DNA from: Cucumis sativus
Lineage: Eukaryota > Streptophyta > Magnoliopsida > Cucurbitales > Cucurbitaceae
Assembly (NCBI RefSeq): GCF_000004075.3
Contig: NC_026658.2
Coordinates: 4,650,001 to 4,714,000 of the forward strand
Length of the DNA: 64,000 nt
Direction: 5' to 3'
Position numbers and translations under genes: made by a program. Numbering within the stretch: position 1 is the first letter of the stretch; each line of letters starts with the position of its first letter. Of this stretch, positions 1 through 13,900 are shown one piece after another. The notes below the pieces were generated by a model. The model had not been told where the DNA came from. It saw nothing but the letters and a program-made list of their open reading frames with translations, and did not search any database.

Positions 1-3
1 TAG

Positions 4-832
4 ATTGGAAGATCGATTACATAGAGGAGTGTTGAGTCCAGAAGAACCAATTCACGAACAGAATGGATTTCTGCCAAAGTTTGGAAATGGTTTGAACAAT
101 TTTAGAACAGGAAGCGGATCACGGGAAGAGAGTGCCGGGACACCTACTTCTCATGGTTCATGCCAAGGTAGTCCAGCAAACGACAGTGCACTAGCAAATA
201 ATCCGATTTCTATTCGTCAGCATGAACAATGTGCAAGAAGAGAATCTCCTGAAGTAGCATTCCATCCAATCGATAAACTGAATATATCGGCGCCTCCTTG
301 TTCAATCCCGGATACACTTGTGATGGTAGAGCCTGAGGAACCATTTGGAGGAATGCTGATTGAGGATGCAGGAAGTTCTAAGGACTTGAAAAATCTTTGT
401 GCTTCTGTCGCGGATGCTGTTCTTGATGAGCAAGTACCCGAATTTTGTTGGTCCAACCATCATGATATAGCTCTGAGACAACCTATGGACTCTGTTTGTC
501 ACACAGTCCCTCATATATCATTAAGGCAAGAACCAAGGAGGATGACTATCAAGGCCACTTATAAGGAAGATATTATTCGATTTCGAATTCCTTTGACTTC
601 TGGTATTGTGGAGTTGAGAGAAGAAGTGGCAAAGAGACTGAAACTGGAGGTTGGTACGTTTGATATCAAATATATGGATGACGATCGTGAATGGGTTCTT
701 ATTGCGTGTGATGCAGACCTACAAGAGTGTGTAGATATCTCAAAGTCGTCAGGTAGCAATATCATAAGATTGTCAGTTCATGATTTAAATGTCAATCTTG
801 GGAGTTCTTGTGAGAGTACTGGTGGGGAGTGA
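4..832 (+). CDS. NLP7: NIN-like protein (NLP6/7 clade), C-terminal exon, 5' partial
   Basis: NLPs are RWP-RK transcription factors that act in the nucleus as nitrate sensors and activators of nitrate-response genes. Only the final coding exon is here; the GAF-like and RWP-RK regions lie upstream of the window. Bases 1-3 (tag) could be the splice acceptor, with the exon opening at 4 and the first full codon at 5. About 276 codons are visible. A linker reads GSGSREESAGTPTSHGSCQG, the wording expected of NLP6/7. A full PB1 domain follows at about residues 180-260, with the basic K of TIKATY and the acidic OPCA segment around YMDDDREW and DADLQE. The protein ends NLGSSCESTGGE, as NLP6/7 proteins do. 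PB1 mediates NLP-NLP and NLP-TCP pairing. The gene converges on the SWEET gene. The family is certain; the NLP6/7 assignment rests on tail motifs recalled from memory. Confidence 0.9.
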
Positions 833-1898
833 GAATTCAGGTTGTGGATATTGAAAATTTGTCGACCTCTCCTCCCTATGTTGTATTAGTACTAGGAAGT
901 GAAGATTTAGTTCTAGGTATTGATATTATTTTGCTCAAACTGTATAAAATCGTTCATGTGAATTGTAGTGATTCTCTCCTCATTTGCAGTTCACCATTTT
1001 GCTTCCTGTCAAATATTATCTTCAGAGGTGGTGCGTTGAGTTTGAAATTAGGAACTTGAGAGAATTTCAAGTTTATGAAACATTTTGGGTACCCGGAAGG
1101 CGATATAAACATCTAGACTCTTGTTACAATTGTAGACTAGACAACCTGCTCTCGACGTTGATGATCTTTAGGAGGCCATTTATTCGATTTAGTATCGATA
1201 TTGTTTGTTGAATGAGATGCACCATTGTGGAAGAGGTATGCATCTATCTTATTTTCAGATTGATGCAAGCCTTGTCAAATCGAAAGGACTCCTCTTTTTA
1301 CTGTTTGTTGTTTTATTTGATCTTTCATATTTGTTATTTCTTTTAACAAATATGAATATCAAACCTTCCATCCCTAACAAAAGAAAAGTAAACTACCAAC
1401 TTTATAGTTGAGTTAAACTCACTTTGACATTATTTTCATATTTGTAACTAGAATCTTTATTTGTATGGTCGTGTAATGGCATGATAGGAATCATACTAAT
1501 CATCTTGAATCACCGGTTAATAACCAACTTGTTAATAAGTGATATTTCAATCATTTAACAAAACATGAGAATCAGAAAAAGCAATTGATATACTCAAACA
1601 GTAAAGCTTCTCCAAATACATAGATTGATAAAACAAAAAAACAAAGCTAGGACAAAAAAAAGGAAGTAAAGAAAGAAAAAAAGAGACTCAAATGGCATTA
1701 CAAGGTTTGCCAATTGTTTTGGCACTGGTCTATGCAGTGATCGTCTGTTATTACCCCCAAATTAAAACATGAGGAATTTGCCAACACTTAAAAATAGAAA
1801 GGGCTTTTCTTCTTCTTCTTGTTTTTCTTTTTTTGGGTGATATTTTATCTATATATTACAAAAGTGATAGATGGAGGGTGGAGATGTTGGGGAGGCCA
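833..1898. other. Convergent intergenic spacer (two 3' UTRs)
   Basis: This stretch separates two genes that end tail to tail. No conserved reading frame is visible. It should hold the NLP 3' UTR on the left and the SWEET 3' UTR on the right. Short open frames near 829-1411 lack family resemblance and are treated as noise. Confidence 0.6.
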
Positions 1899-3343
1899 TC
1901 AAGCTCCATGGACCTCAGCTCTAGGATTCCCAGATTCAATGTTGTCATTCTTCCAACACTCTTTTCCATTGGTGACCAGCTGATCTGATAAAACCACCTG
2001 CCCTTTTCCTTCCCTCTCTTCTTTTTGGAGCTTTGTTGATTTGTAAAAGCTTGCATACAGTATCAATTGGGCCAGCCCAAATAGTGTCCCCAGCCCATTT
2101 GGAATCTGAAGAAAATTTGAATTCAATGTAATCACAAACCAAACCTTTTGATCTTCCATATCAAACATATAATCAAGTGGACTATCTATAGTTTATTTTA
2201 ATCCTATTATTTAACTTTCAAACATCTACTAAACACAATTGGATTAGCTTTTTAATTTAACATTTTTTTTAATAAAATTAAAACTATTATCATTATTATT
2301 TGTTTGTGTAAGATGCTTGTCTCTATAAGCTAGACCTTACACTTTTGTAGAAAAGAAATATATATATCCATTTGCAATGGATATAATTCATGATCTAACA
2401 TTACATATTACATATGCATATAGAGAACATCTCCATTATTGTTTTTTTTAATCAACTTAAAAGAAACATTAGGATATAATTATTCCTTTCTTTTTCCCCA
2501 AAATTTCATATTTTAAGTTTAAAGCATTTCAAACCTTTTTCTTTGTATGTTGCCTCTCTCTTTGTGTTTGTGAGAATATTTTTTAAAGGATAAAATCCAC
2601 AATAATCAATACTAGATTCAATGATCTTGTTGATTGTTTGGATTAAACCTCCTATTCATAGTCTTAAGAGAGCGAGGGTGAACACTAATTATCGTCAAGC
2701 TAAGCTTAGAAGGATGCATATATATTTGATTAGGTTGAATGAGTACTGTATTGAGTTTTGAGTAGAAAATACCAAAATGTAAGGGTCAAGAGGGAGGAGA
2801 GCATAAATAGTCCAAGCCACACCATTGGCAAAAGAAGCAACAGAGAGTGAGAGAGGCATATACTCCACACTCTTTGTTTTAATCACTAATTTCTGCATCA
2901 CAAAAACAAAACAAACCTTTAATTATTTCAAAACTGATGATATATATATATAATATTTATATTCTTTGTTAAATTCTATCACCAAAATTAAGTTTTTCAA
3001 AATTTGAAATTTTATGGGTGAAAATAATCTCTGTAACCTTAATTTTTTAAGAAACCTAAAAAAATAAAAATTAATTGTTTAACGTTTTATTTTAGTCTAT
3101 TTTTTATGTAAAAATCATAGTTTTTCCTTTATTAATAATAGAATATGTTCTCACTAACCATTCACATAAAAATCTAAATATATATTTCAACACTTAATCT
3201 ATTTTATGTATGGTTTCAAATATTTGTCTCCTAAATATTTTCTGATAAAGTAAATGAAAAAAGCTATATCTAAATGTCAATTTTTGGTAGATTTTTTTTA
3301 AAAAAATTACTAGTAATAACTTAATTATAAAGAAGAAAAAAAG

Positions 3344-3392
<49 letters not shown>

Positions 3393-4793
3393 TATACCTT
3401 TGAGCAAATATTAATATAATAAATAAGCATTAAAATTGGACCAAAAAGAGTTAAAATTAAGCAAATTTCAATAATAGATACTCATAATCGGGTATGTTAT
3501 ATTTTATCGAATTTTATTATTATTATTATTATTTTGAACATAATCATTAATAACATTTAATAATCGCTAAACATATAATCCAAAAAACAATCATGCTCAA
3601 GATCATTTTTGTAAAATGATTTTTTATGTATCCATTTGAAAAGAAAAGGAAAAAGGGTTATAGAAGAAGAACATTCCTCTTGATTTATTGGGAACCACAT
3701 AAATGACACTAAAATCAGCAATGAAAACAGTAAAAGATTCTGCCAAAAAAGATCAAAAGCATAAAATTACTCTAAACAGTACTATTATATAATATTCCAA
3801 TATACAAAGAGAGTTAAAGAGAAAGGGAAACCAACCATGACTGCCAATGGCGAAGCATACATGCCAATGTTGAAGAGAATGCAAATGGTTCCAACGACCA
3901 TGGATCTCTTGCTATGAGTATGAAAGATGAACAGAACTAGAAGTGTCAGAACGGTGATGAAGACGAGCTCGATGAGCAGCACAAGGAGAACTTTCATCCG
4001 CTTCTTCCGATCGGAGAACACGAAGAAGAGGATTATGTAAACCAACTCGATTAGGGTTCCGGCCGCGTTAATAGTGATCACTAAAATGCTTCCCGGATGC
4101 ACCACTGGCAGCCCATACAACACCCAAACTAGGCAGTTCACAAGCGTTGCAAGATATGGGATTGGTGAGTACTGCTCGACCGATCCCCTCTTCCATATTG
4201 TAACAAAGGTTGGCCTGAAAAATAAGTTTATTATTGTAATTAATTCATAAATACGAGAATTAGTTGGGTTCTTGATGTTATAACTAGTTATGACAATGTT
4301 ATAATTCTCTCGTAACGTTGTGCTCTCACTTTTTAAGTTGAAATTGAGTTTAAAAGCTAATTGATTAAGTTAATTAAAAGAACTATATGAATAATTGTAT
4401 TAACTTTAGAACGGCCTAAAAATATACCTATGGTTAGAAATAAAACCAATAAAACCTAAAACGTAAACGTGGTGTTAAAGAATATGTTTCTAACTACTTT
4501 TAGAAGAAACTATTAAACAAAAATCATTCAAATAATCTCTATATCAATAATCATTTAGAGAATAATAAAGGACATATAGAAAAGAGAAAGTGTGAAGAAC
4601 AGAAAAAGGTTACTTACAGTGGAGACAAGAACAAGAAAAGTGCAATAATATTTCCTACACAAAACAAAACAGAATTGGTGTAAAGATAGAGAAGTGATTT
4701 TGAAATTAGAAAATGGGATTTAATTTCCTTTTACTTAATAACTTACATACCAATGATACCAATAACTGTTCTGGCAAGCACCAAAGAAACCAT
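1899..4793 (-). CDS. SWEET: SWEET sugar transporter (clade II-like), 261 aa, 5 exons
   Basis: SWEETs are uniporters that move hexoses or sucrose across plasma or vacuolar membranes. Exons read on the minus strand: 4793-4751, 4654-4618, 4214-3836, 2892-2773, 2105-1899. Every junction is GT-AG and in phase, and the sum is 261 codons plus stop. Start: [16 protein letters not shown]. The first MtN3 repeat carries [19 protein letters not shown] and [11 protein letters not shown]. The second carries ASPLAVM, then [13 protein letters not shown] and [13 protein letters not shown], and [14 protein letters not shown] closes helix 7. Seven hydrophobic segments fit the 3+1+3 fold. The cytosolic tail, from about residue 213, is charged and ends EVHGA. 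The first, third and fifth coding pieces have family-typical sizes or wording, but piece three (379 nt) looks like two usual exons fused. Clade II (SWEET4-8, mostly hexose) is my best placement, from memory of family wording. Intron 4 holds a long (TA)n tract. Confidence 0.94.
3349..3389. repeat. (TA)n microsatellite in SWEET intron
   Basis: About 20 uninterrupted TA units in the 943-nt intron between SWEET coding exons 3 and 4. Probably length-variable. Confidence 0.95.
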
Positions 4794-4903
4794 ATTGTAA
4801 TTAAAAGAAGAAGAAGAAGAAGAGATATATATCTCTAAAACAAAGAGAGAAATTGTTTGATTGAATAGTTTGACTCTACAAATGCTACCTTACAGACTTG
4901 AGC

Positions 4904-4913
4904 TTTTTATAAA
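4904..4913 (-). promoter_or_regulatory. Putative TATA box of the SWEET gene
   Basis: On the minus strand this reads TTTATAAAAA, about 115 nt before the ATG at 4793. The inferred leader is rich in CTT repeats (the + strand shows GAA repeats at 4807-4822). Position and sequence fit a TATA box; the start site is not known. Confidence 0.55.
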
Positions 4914-7900
4914 CTCAAATCTTCATTGCATGGCCATTTCATGGGTCCTACATAGCTTTTCATGGCTATAATAGTTTATATGAATCTTAATTTTATTCAT
5001 CCTTAGTCATGTCACCATTATTAAAAGTACGTTAAATTATAATTATAAGTTTAGTCATGGTTCAACTTTTTGATTTTTTTCCCTATGTATATGATTTCTA
5101 AACTTTGTACTTCTATTTTTTTTTTATCTAATAAGTCATTAGTTTATCCATTATTTTTTAAGATTCATTAACCTAAAAATTTAGAGTTCTATTATATACA
5201 AAATTTAAATAAAAAATTGAATTTATTATGTATGTATTAAATATAAAATTAAATGTTTAGAATAAGAAGTTTAAAACTAACTTGATGATTGGATTTGAAA
5301 ATTAGATTGAATAGACATTAATTAAATGAAAACGAAATTCATAAATTTGTAAATTCGGAAATAGTAATTAGAATGAGAAAAAAAGTGGAGGTAGTGTTTT
5401 GTTTGATAATCACAAAAATAATTTCTTACCTAATTGGATGCTTATAGGGTAGGGGAAGATAGAGAGAGATTTAGAGAGAGGGAAGAATTTGAAAATGCCA
5501 TCAATCTTGTCTTAAGGAGAATAGATTAGATGTGTACATGTTCCATTGCCCCACTCAAAAATAATTCCAATCTATCCACATCCAATTTAAATAAATTTTC
5601 ACAAAAGAAATAAACATAGAATTAGAAAGAAGTACAATTCAAAGAGAAGTTCAATCAAATGATCTAAGGTACCAATTCTTTAGTCACTTTGGAAGGACCT
5701 TACTCCAAAATGTTCCCTAATGCGTTTTCTAAACTACTTCTAATATTTTTTAAAAATATAATAAAATATTACCGTTTTTTTTTAAGATTACTATTTGCAT
5801 TTGTCATACATATATCATTGTGATATTTTGGAGAAATTGTCGGGAATAAGTTTCGTCTCTTGGAACTAGCACTCTTCTTGAAAAATCGATTAAACATATT
5901 TTCTCATCCATTTCGAGCTATAAAAATTGAAAACATATATTTATACTCCTTTTCAAATTTGAATATATAAGTAATTTTTGTTCAAGAATCTTTCTTAGTC
6001 TTGAATAATTTTCTCCATATATCTAATTTTTCAAATATTTTATTTTAATCTAAGTATTCCATAATTATGTTAACAAGATCATTACCTTAAAAATCTCTTA
6101 TTCACATCAACAATTTTATATCAAATTGGCAAGATTATAATAGAAAATTTGACTAGTTAGGTAAAAGATTTAGTTGGTCTCGGTTCATGGCTAGATAAAA
6201 TTGTATCCAAAATTATCAATTATTTAGGTTTTTCTCAATACAATTTTGCTCGGGATATCTGAGATGGCGATTCTCGATACAATTTTGGGTGAGATGAAAT
6301 GTGATCCATAATATTTTTTATAAGATAAAAAAATTAGTTAAAATTTGGAAAGATTGTATAATTCTTTTAAAAAATAAACAAAATTAGTTAATATTTGAGA
6401 AGATTTAAATATAATAGTAGAATCTCACTCTAACGTTTCTAACGAAATGCATTAGAAAAATCCAAAATAATGAGAATAATGATATTGTAAAGTTTCAAGA
6501 TTTTAAGAAAATCTCGTCTTTTGTCTAAGATGCACAAAAAAAATTGTTTAGAAGATTTTTTTAAATAGCGTGACAAAACCTATTAAACGTTATTTTTGTC
6601 GATTTTTTAATATTTTAGTTCATTTTTGTTAATATTTATAAACCACTTTATAACTCCAAAAATATTTTGAAGGTTTTTTTTGGTTGGGTAATAGTATTAT
6701 CCCTAATTTTTCATAAATGTTTGAAGACACTTCATAAGTATTTTAATCTAATTTTAAATATATATTGACACTCTATTAATAATGCACTAATGTTATATTT
6801 TAAAATGAATTTTGATCAATGTCAACAAACTAATAATTTGTCTTGATATAAAACTCTAAAAAGTGTATTATTTTGAATTATATTTCACATATCAATCAAA
6901 TATCATTGGTTATTGGTTAGTTTTCGTCTATCTTCATATAATGGTATTTTAATTCATTGATAAACTCTAAAGTAGTATATCTGTCACACCATTGATATTA
7001 AAAAATTAAGGTACTTAATACAAAAGTTTAAAAATACAAAATACTAGCTAATATAATTTATATTTACTATATTAGTGGGCACAATTGAATGCAATTAAGA
7101 TATATAAAAATTGTTGCATTTAACCAGTATATATAATACAAACCATGGTTTATTTTTATATTCAACCTTCAATTTTTCTAAAAAAATGACCACTTGGTTA
7201 TATTGATTTTAATGAATACATATGGTTATCAAACCAATATTACTAAATAAAACTTACTTTGATAACTATTATTATTATTATTTTATTATAATAAATTAAT
7301 TTTTATGAATATGTTGAATTGTTTTTACTGTACAACAATAATTTAGTAGGCGAAAAGTTTAATAGTTGCTATACTTATATAAAAACAAAACATGAAATTA
7401 ATTTTTAGTATACAATTTTAATTAAAATGTCAGAGATGTAGGAACCTAGTATTCAAATGAATTTAAAAATACTCATTTAAAAAATGTTATTATTTATTTA
7501 AATACAAGTTTAATCCATTCATTTTTAAGTTTGTATTTATTTTAAATTTTATTTTTTTGTTATCCAGACGATCATGTGATGGATCTAATCTATTAGTACA
7601 AAATGAAAAATCTATTAAACAAAAATTAAAAATTCTAGGAGTCCATTAAAAAAGTTTCAGGTTGTACAACATCCAATGTTAAAAAAACTTCTTAAAATAT
7701 TTTTAATTTAAAGAAAAAAGAATTGGAAGTTTATAAAGTAAACTTTGAATATAGATACACAAATATAAATAGATAGAGACTAAAACCACATAAGTCTTCA
7801 TCTATCTTCAAATATGAGTTGAACTAAATTTATCATGATTTTGGATATAATTTTGTCGTAACTACAAAATTATTTATTATATTTTGAATGAGTTCGAACA

Positions 7901-10900
7901 TTTCAACTTTCAAATTCAAATACTTTTCAAATTTTAAATTTAAATAACGCTTTTGAAAAAATACTTCTAACTAACTAATTCTCCATTTTAATAAAAAGTG
8001 TATGAATTCTTTTAATTAGAATGAGGTTATATAATAATCTTTTGAAATATCACCTTCTATATTAAAACAGTTTTGGTTTGAAAAATAAAAATAAAAATGT
8101 ACTAGAGAAAAAATATATATAAAGAAAAACCAAATTGGCATTAATCTATTCATTATTTTTGGAACAATCCATAATTTCTTATTTCAAAAAGCTTTCTTCC
8201 TTTTAAACAAATAGCAATTGGGTTATGATCAAAAGAATCACTACTTTATATCAAATCAATGTCAAATTCTTAAGATGCATGCATATTTATTACAAAAGAA
8301 AAAAAATACTTATAATATATATTTTAAATTGAGTTATGTTCGATATAATAAATAATAATTTAAATATATTAATTAAGGGTATAACAATATTTTAAAAAAA
8401 ACTGCAAACACGATAAAATCTATTAACGATAGACTCTTTTTATGATCGACTTATTGTTAATATAGATTTTGATAAATTTTATTATATTTTTAAATTTTAA
8501 AAAATATTATTATATATATTAATACTTTAAATTTAATTACTACATTTTCACAAATACTCACCTTTTATGTTTGTGTTCAGTGAAATGTTAAATCATAATG
8601 TAATACATAAAAACTTTTTTGCTATAAAAAATAAAAAATATAGCTTTTATAGTTTTTTCTTTTGTTATTAAGGAAGGTATGAAAATAGATAGGTGAAACC
8701 TACATTGTATACTCAAGTATTGCTCTATTAATTTTGAACTAAAATAATAATGTGTTGATCTCAAAACTATACATCATAATTTCTTTCAAATAAAACTATA
8801 TAATATTATTATCCATTATAAATATTAGAGTATAATTAACCATGACATTTACTAATTTTCTTTTTAAAAACATTGAAAATCAACTTCTTTTTTTTTTTGA
8901 GAGTTACATGTTTATCTAACGACAAGTAAATAAAAAAGTAGGTATAATGATTTGAATATCTTAATTTGATGAGAAAGCTTGAGTTATATTCATTTTAAAT
9001 TTAACATAATCAATTTTGTCGATGTATTATTTAATTAATATGGTTATATAATATTATTTTTCTCTGTCACTAAGTAACAAATACATGTGTTACATTAAAG
9101 TTTGATATTCTAAAGCACAATTCCATGGTAAGAGAGAGGAATATAAATCATGATTTAGTGGAATTGAAAGGTTCGATCGTCAATCTTTTTTTCTCCATTA
9201 TTATGAATATATTCCCTTTGTCAATCATATTCTTAATTATCTTTATTTTTTTTTCTTAGTGATTAATTTTAATGGGAATATATAATCTGTATAGTGTTCA
9301 TGAAAGAAATGTGTTCATAATTATATATATAAATTTTGAAGACCTTTTACATTATTAGTGTAGAGGAATTATTCTCTTGCTTTTTTTTTCTCATTTAAAA
9401 GAAAAAAATAATTAACTTATTGGATATTTATTAATTGGAACAGAAACGACAAAATCATGAGAAGTTGAATTAATTTAGAAATGAAACTATTCCAAATGTT
9501 ATTGATAGGTTCAAATTATCACCTTTGTTGATTATTCAAATAATCACCTTTCTATTATTAACGTGTAATGTTAAACCACAAAAGAACAGTATAATGTTAT
9601 GAAAAAGTTAATTAACTTTAGAACTCGTACTAATTAATTCACACACACTATTAATCTTTGAAGTAGTATCGAATAAGATTTTCAAAAATTTTCATACTAG
9701 ACAATTACTTACTTTTTAGTTTCAAACTTTTTAAAATTGAGTTTTCATTTCTCATAATTTTATATATTTCCTATAGAATATTTGTATTTAGATTATTGAT
9801 AGCCAAAATTTTACTTTCTCACAATTTACTTCAAAAGTAAGATTGCAAAATTTGAATTGGAATTTGAAAATACTCTTAAAACTAAACCAAAAAAAAAAAA
9901 AAAAAAATTAAAACCAATAGTTAGAAAAACGAGTTTTCAAAGTTATGAATTAATCATTTTTAAAGCTATTAACTACTTAAAAACAATGTCGTTTATAAAC
10001 TTAATAGATAGTTAATTAGTCTCAAAACTTGTGAAATTATTTCTAATACCATCATATATTTTTTATTTGGTTTTAAATTTTAAACATTTAAAGTGATTGT
10101 AAATTACTTGGTTGTAAAAGTAATTATGAGATTGTTATCTTATAAAAATGCATTTTTTTTTATTTAAAAGAAACAATAACATATAAAGTGTGGTTCAAAT
10201 TGAAATGTCAAAAAGTTAAAATAAGAGAAAAAAATGGGCAAATTTTGTGGGGGTGATTCCTCCTCAGTCACCCACTCAACAAAAAGCATATTTCAACTTA
10301 CGGTTGAAAAAATAGTTTGCAAACGATTTTAGTTTTCTCTAAAATTAATTTTAATATCGATCAAAGTCAATCATCATTTTTCAAAAGATAATTAATTTGT
10401 AGATGTAATTGATTTTATGGTAAATCTATATCCTCTTAGCATATATTAAATCTATGTTAACATAGTAAATGTATATTCGTAATAATTTTTTTCCATGTTC
10501 AATACATTTTGATAAGTTCACTTAAATTTGATGTCAACAAAAAGTCATCATTAGTAATATATATATATATATATATAAAGAAATTTGATAATTTGTTTTT
10601 TTTAATCTAATTTTTAAGAAAAACTACCCATAAAACTAAATAGTACAGAACGAACAAATCCTAAAATATCTTAGCCAAGATTGAAAGTAGATGGTGAATA
10701 AATAATTTTTCCCATTATTACCACACTTTGGTATTTGGAGGGATTATTCAAAATATAGCCAATATAGATGGTAAAAATAAAATTCCTTAAAATGTTCTAA
10801 AATAATCTTTTTAATACACATTATGAAAATAAAATTCCATCAAATTTTCTAAAAACAATCCTTAAAATCTTTTTAATACACATAAAATTGCAAGCCAAAT

Positions 10901-13900
10901 CAACATATATATATATATTATAATTTATTTGATAACTAATATGCTAAGTTGGATTAACCGTAAAAAGAAAGCAATTAATTAATGAAATTAAGCTAACATT
11001 GGGAATTAATCACCTTTCCACTACTACGATTGAATGAAACATCACGAGATTCAATTTATATTTTATTTTGTAACGTCGTTATTGCATGCATGAACTTGAT
11101 TGAATTGCCAAAAAAAATAATTAATATATGCAATTTTTAAGAATATTTTCAAGTCTTTTTACTTTTAATTTATTTATGTTAAAAGTATATTTTCGAAGTT
11201 AATTGATTCTCTGATTAATCTTCTAGAATGGGTTGGAGGAATTTTAAATCAAAAGTTACAAAAGTGAGTTTTCTTAATACTCAATACCTAACCCTAATTT
11301 TAGAGATCTAGTCTTTTTTTTTTTTTTTTTTTACAATAATACTTCTTTTAGATGGTTGACTTTTAGAACATTTTCTTGCTAAGTTATCTCTACCTTAAAT
11401 CCTCGATGGTTGATTGTCGTATCACTAAACTTTAAAAAGAATATTATATGAAGTAATTTTATTGGTTTAAAGCTTCCTTTGACTCTAGCTAAAGATGATC
11501 AATCGCTAACATATTTAATATAGACGTAGATGAGTCTCTCATCAACTTTATGCTCTTTATAATATATAAACTTATTTTAGATCCAATTTCAAGTCTCACT
11601 TCTTCCATTCTTTTTATAGAACTCACTTGGGCTTGCAAAAATATCTAAAACACTTTTATAATTAGGATGCTTTCTATAAATAGTTTAAATTGAAAGGCTG
11701 TACTGTTGTGATGTGTTCGTTGTACGTTTTCACTCCCATCAACGAAAATCGATGCTCTTAGGAAGAGTACTAGATTGTCTCCCACTTTATATTTTCTTTC
11801 TTCAAAATAGAAGATTTCAATTTTTTGATTTGCAATCACATGTATCATATAGCTTGGTTGAATTGAGTTATGAAAATTATTCTAAATACGATTACCTTAT
11901 ATACTATCCCAATTATGGATCCATTTACTGGTTGATATTAATTTTGTAAAATGGGCTTCATAACTATTTTGTTTAATTCCAAACAAACTATTGTTCAACT
12001 AATTATTCATCACATATAGGTTTATTTTCAATTTTCCAACCCATATTTTTGGAGAAAAAATTGGTTTTTGTTCATCAAGCTTTGGCTTTGTTATATCAAA
12101 ATTATGCAATTGAATAGCCACGATAATAAATTATAAACAAAATACATTCATTCAAACTAAATCATTGCTATGTTTAAATGTGTAACAGTATCTGTTCATA
12201 TAATCTAAACCTACATGACTTTAATTTATAAAACTCAATTTAGAAAAAGGAAATGAAGTGTATAAAACTGAGAAATGTGTTATGTTTATCATTTAAATAT
12301 ATAGTAAACATAATGTTTAATTAATTTTGAAGTGAAATGAATGGTATAATTTAGTTATGGTTGGATTTGAGAGAATTTAGAATCCAGAAAGCATATGAGG
12401 ATGATATGAAAGGGTAGTTTTGTATGAGGAGGAAAGCACAGGTGTAAATCTAAATTCTAAAATTCCTATCTAAATGAATAAAATCTTCATATTTGTAAAA
12501 CCTTTAATTTTGGCAAGATTTTTAGAAGCTCCCATCCCTCTCTTTTTGGAACCCTTTCTTTCGAAACTGTAATCCCTTTTCCCCCATAAAAATCACATCT
12601 TCTCTTCTCTTCTCTTCCTTCTCTTTTCTTTCTTTCTTTCTTTCTTTCTTAATTAATTAGATTCTTAATTCCTTGAAACCAAACTCCCCTCTTCTTCTTA
12701 ATTATTAATTATTTAAACACTATCTCTCTAACCACACCTACTAGTAATTCTCAATATATATTGATATCACTTTAATATATCAATGTAGACAAATATGTTT
12801 ATAAGTCATGAAATTAAGATTAATAATTAACTTGTTTTTACTTTCCAACTAAGCATAACATTTAATGTGTTTTACAACTTAGGTATTTATAAAAGATGTT
12901 CATAAATGTTTAATATTATCTAACTCTTTTGATTTATGGATGTACTAATACTAATACATATACATCAAGATGGTATTTTATCCTCTTGTGAAATTATAAT
13001 GTGTTTTCAAATCTTCAAGTACTTGGAGTGAGAAATAAGTAGAACTAAATATTTGCATGCATAGTATAACTTGGAACTGAAATCGAACCCTAGTCGAACA
13101 AAAGTGTTACTGCGTTGTTAAGTAGAGTAAATTTTAAATTTATTCTTTAAACTTTAAGATATATTTTTAGACTATATTTAATCTATGAACTTTTAAAAAG
13201 CGTTTAAAGATGTGTTATCCGAGAGATTTTTAGGTTTAAGAATATATATATCTAAGAGTGGTTTTGGGAAAAATGGTTTCCTTTATAAAATTTTCATTAA
13301 AATTATTTTTTTTTCATAAAATCATTTAAATTAAATGGATGCTTCTCTACATTTAACTTTAATTTTTTTCCTATAATAAAAATTTATTATAAATGATTGA
13401 CAACATGGTTTGATTAAGAAAAATGTTTAACCTACATTATTTAATTTGACCTCTAATCCCCACTTTCACTATGGACTCTTTTTTTAAACTAAATACTCAC
13501 TTTTATTTTGAAATAAATATCTATTCATTAATTTAAAATGATTTTGAAGTGAAATTTCAAAATTATTTTTTTTAGGCCAACAACACAATGACAAGAAACA
13601 CAAAAACCATTTATCAATTACCCCTAACATTTAGCATTTAATATTTTATTAATGATTAATAATATAAGGTAAATGGTTGTAATATTTATAAAATACAGGA
13701 GAATTTGAGATTTCTATTAGTGCATCCATAGAACAAATAGTAACTTTGCTATATTCATAAAATGTCTCATAATATAAAACTATTTATAATTATTCTTAAA
13801 AAAAAAAAGTAAATTATTATTACTTCAATCTATTGATTTCAAGAGTCTCTTTATTGGTAATGTTTAATTAGTGTATTAATTACTCCATGATCTGTTTTGA

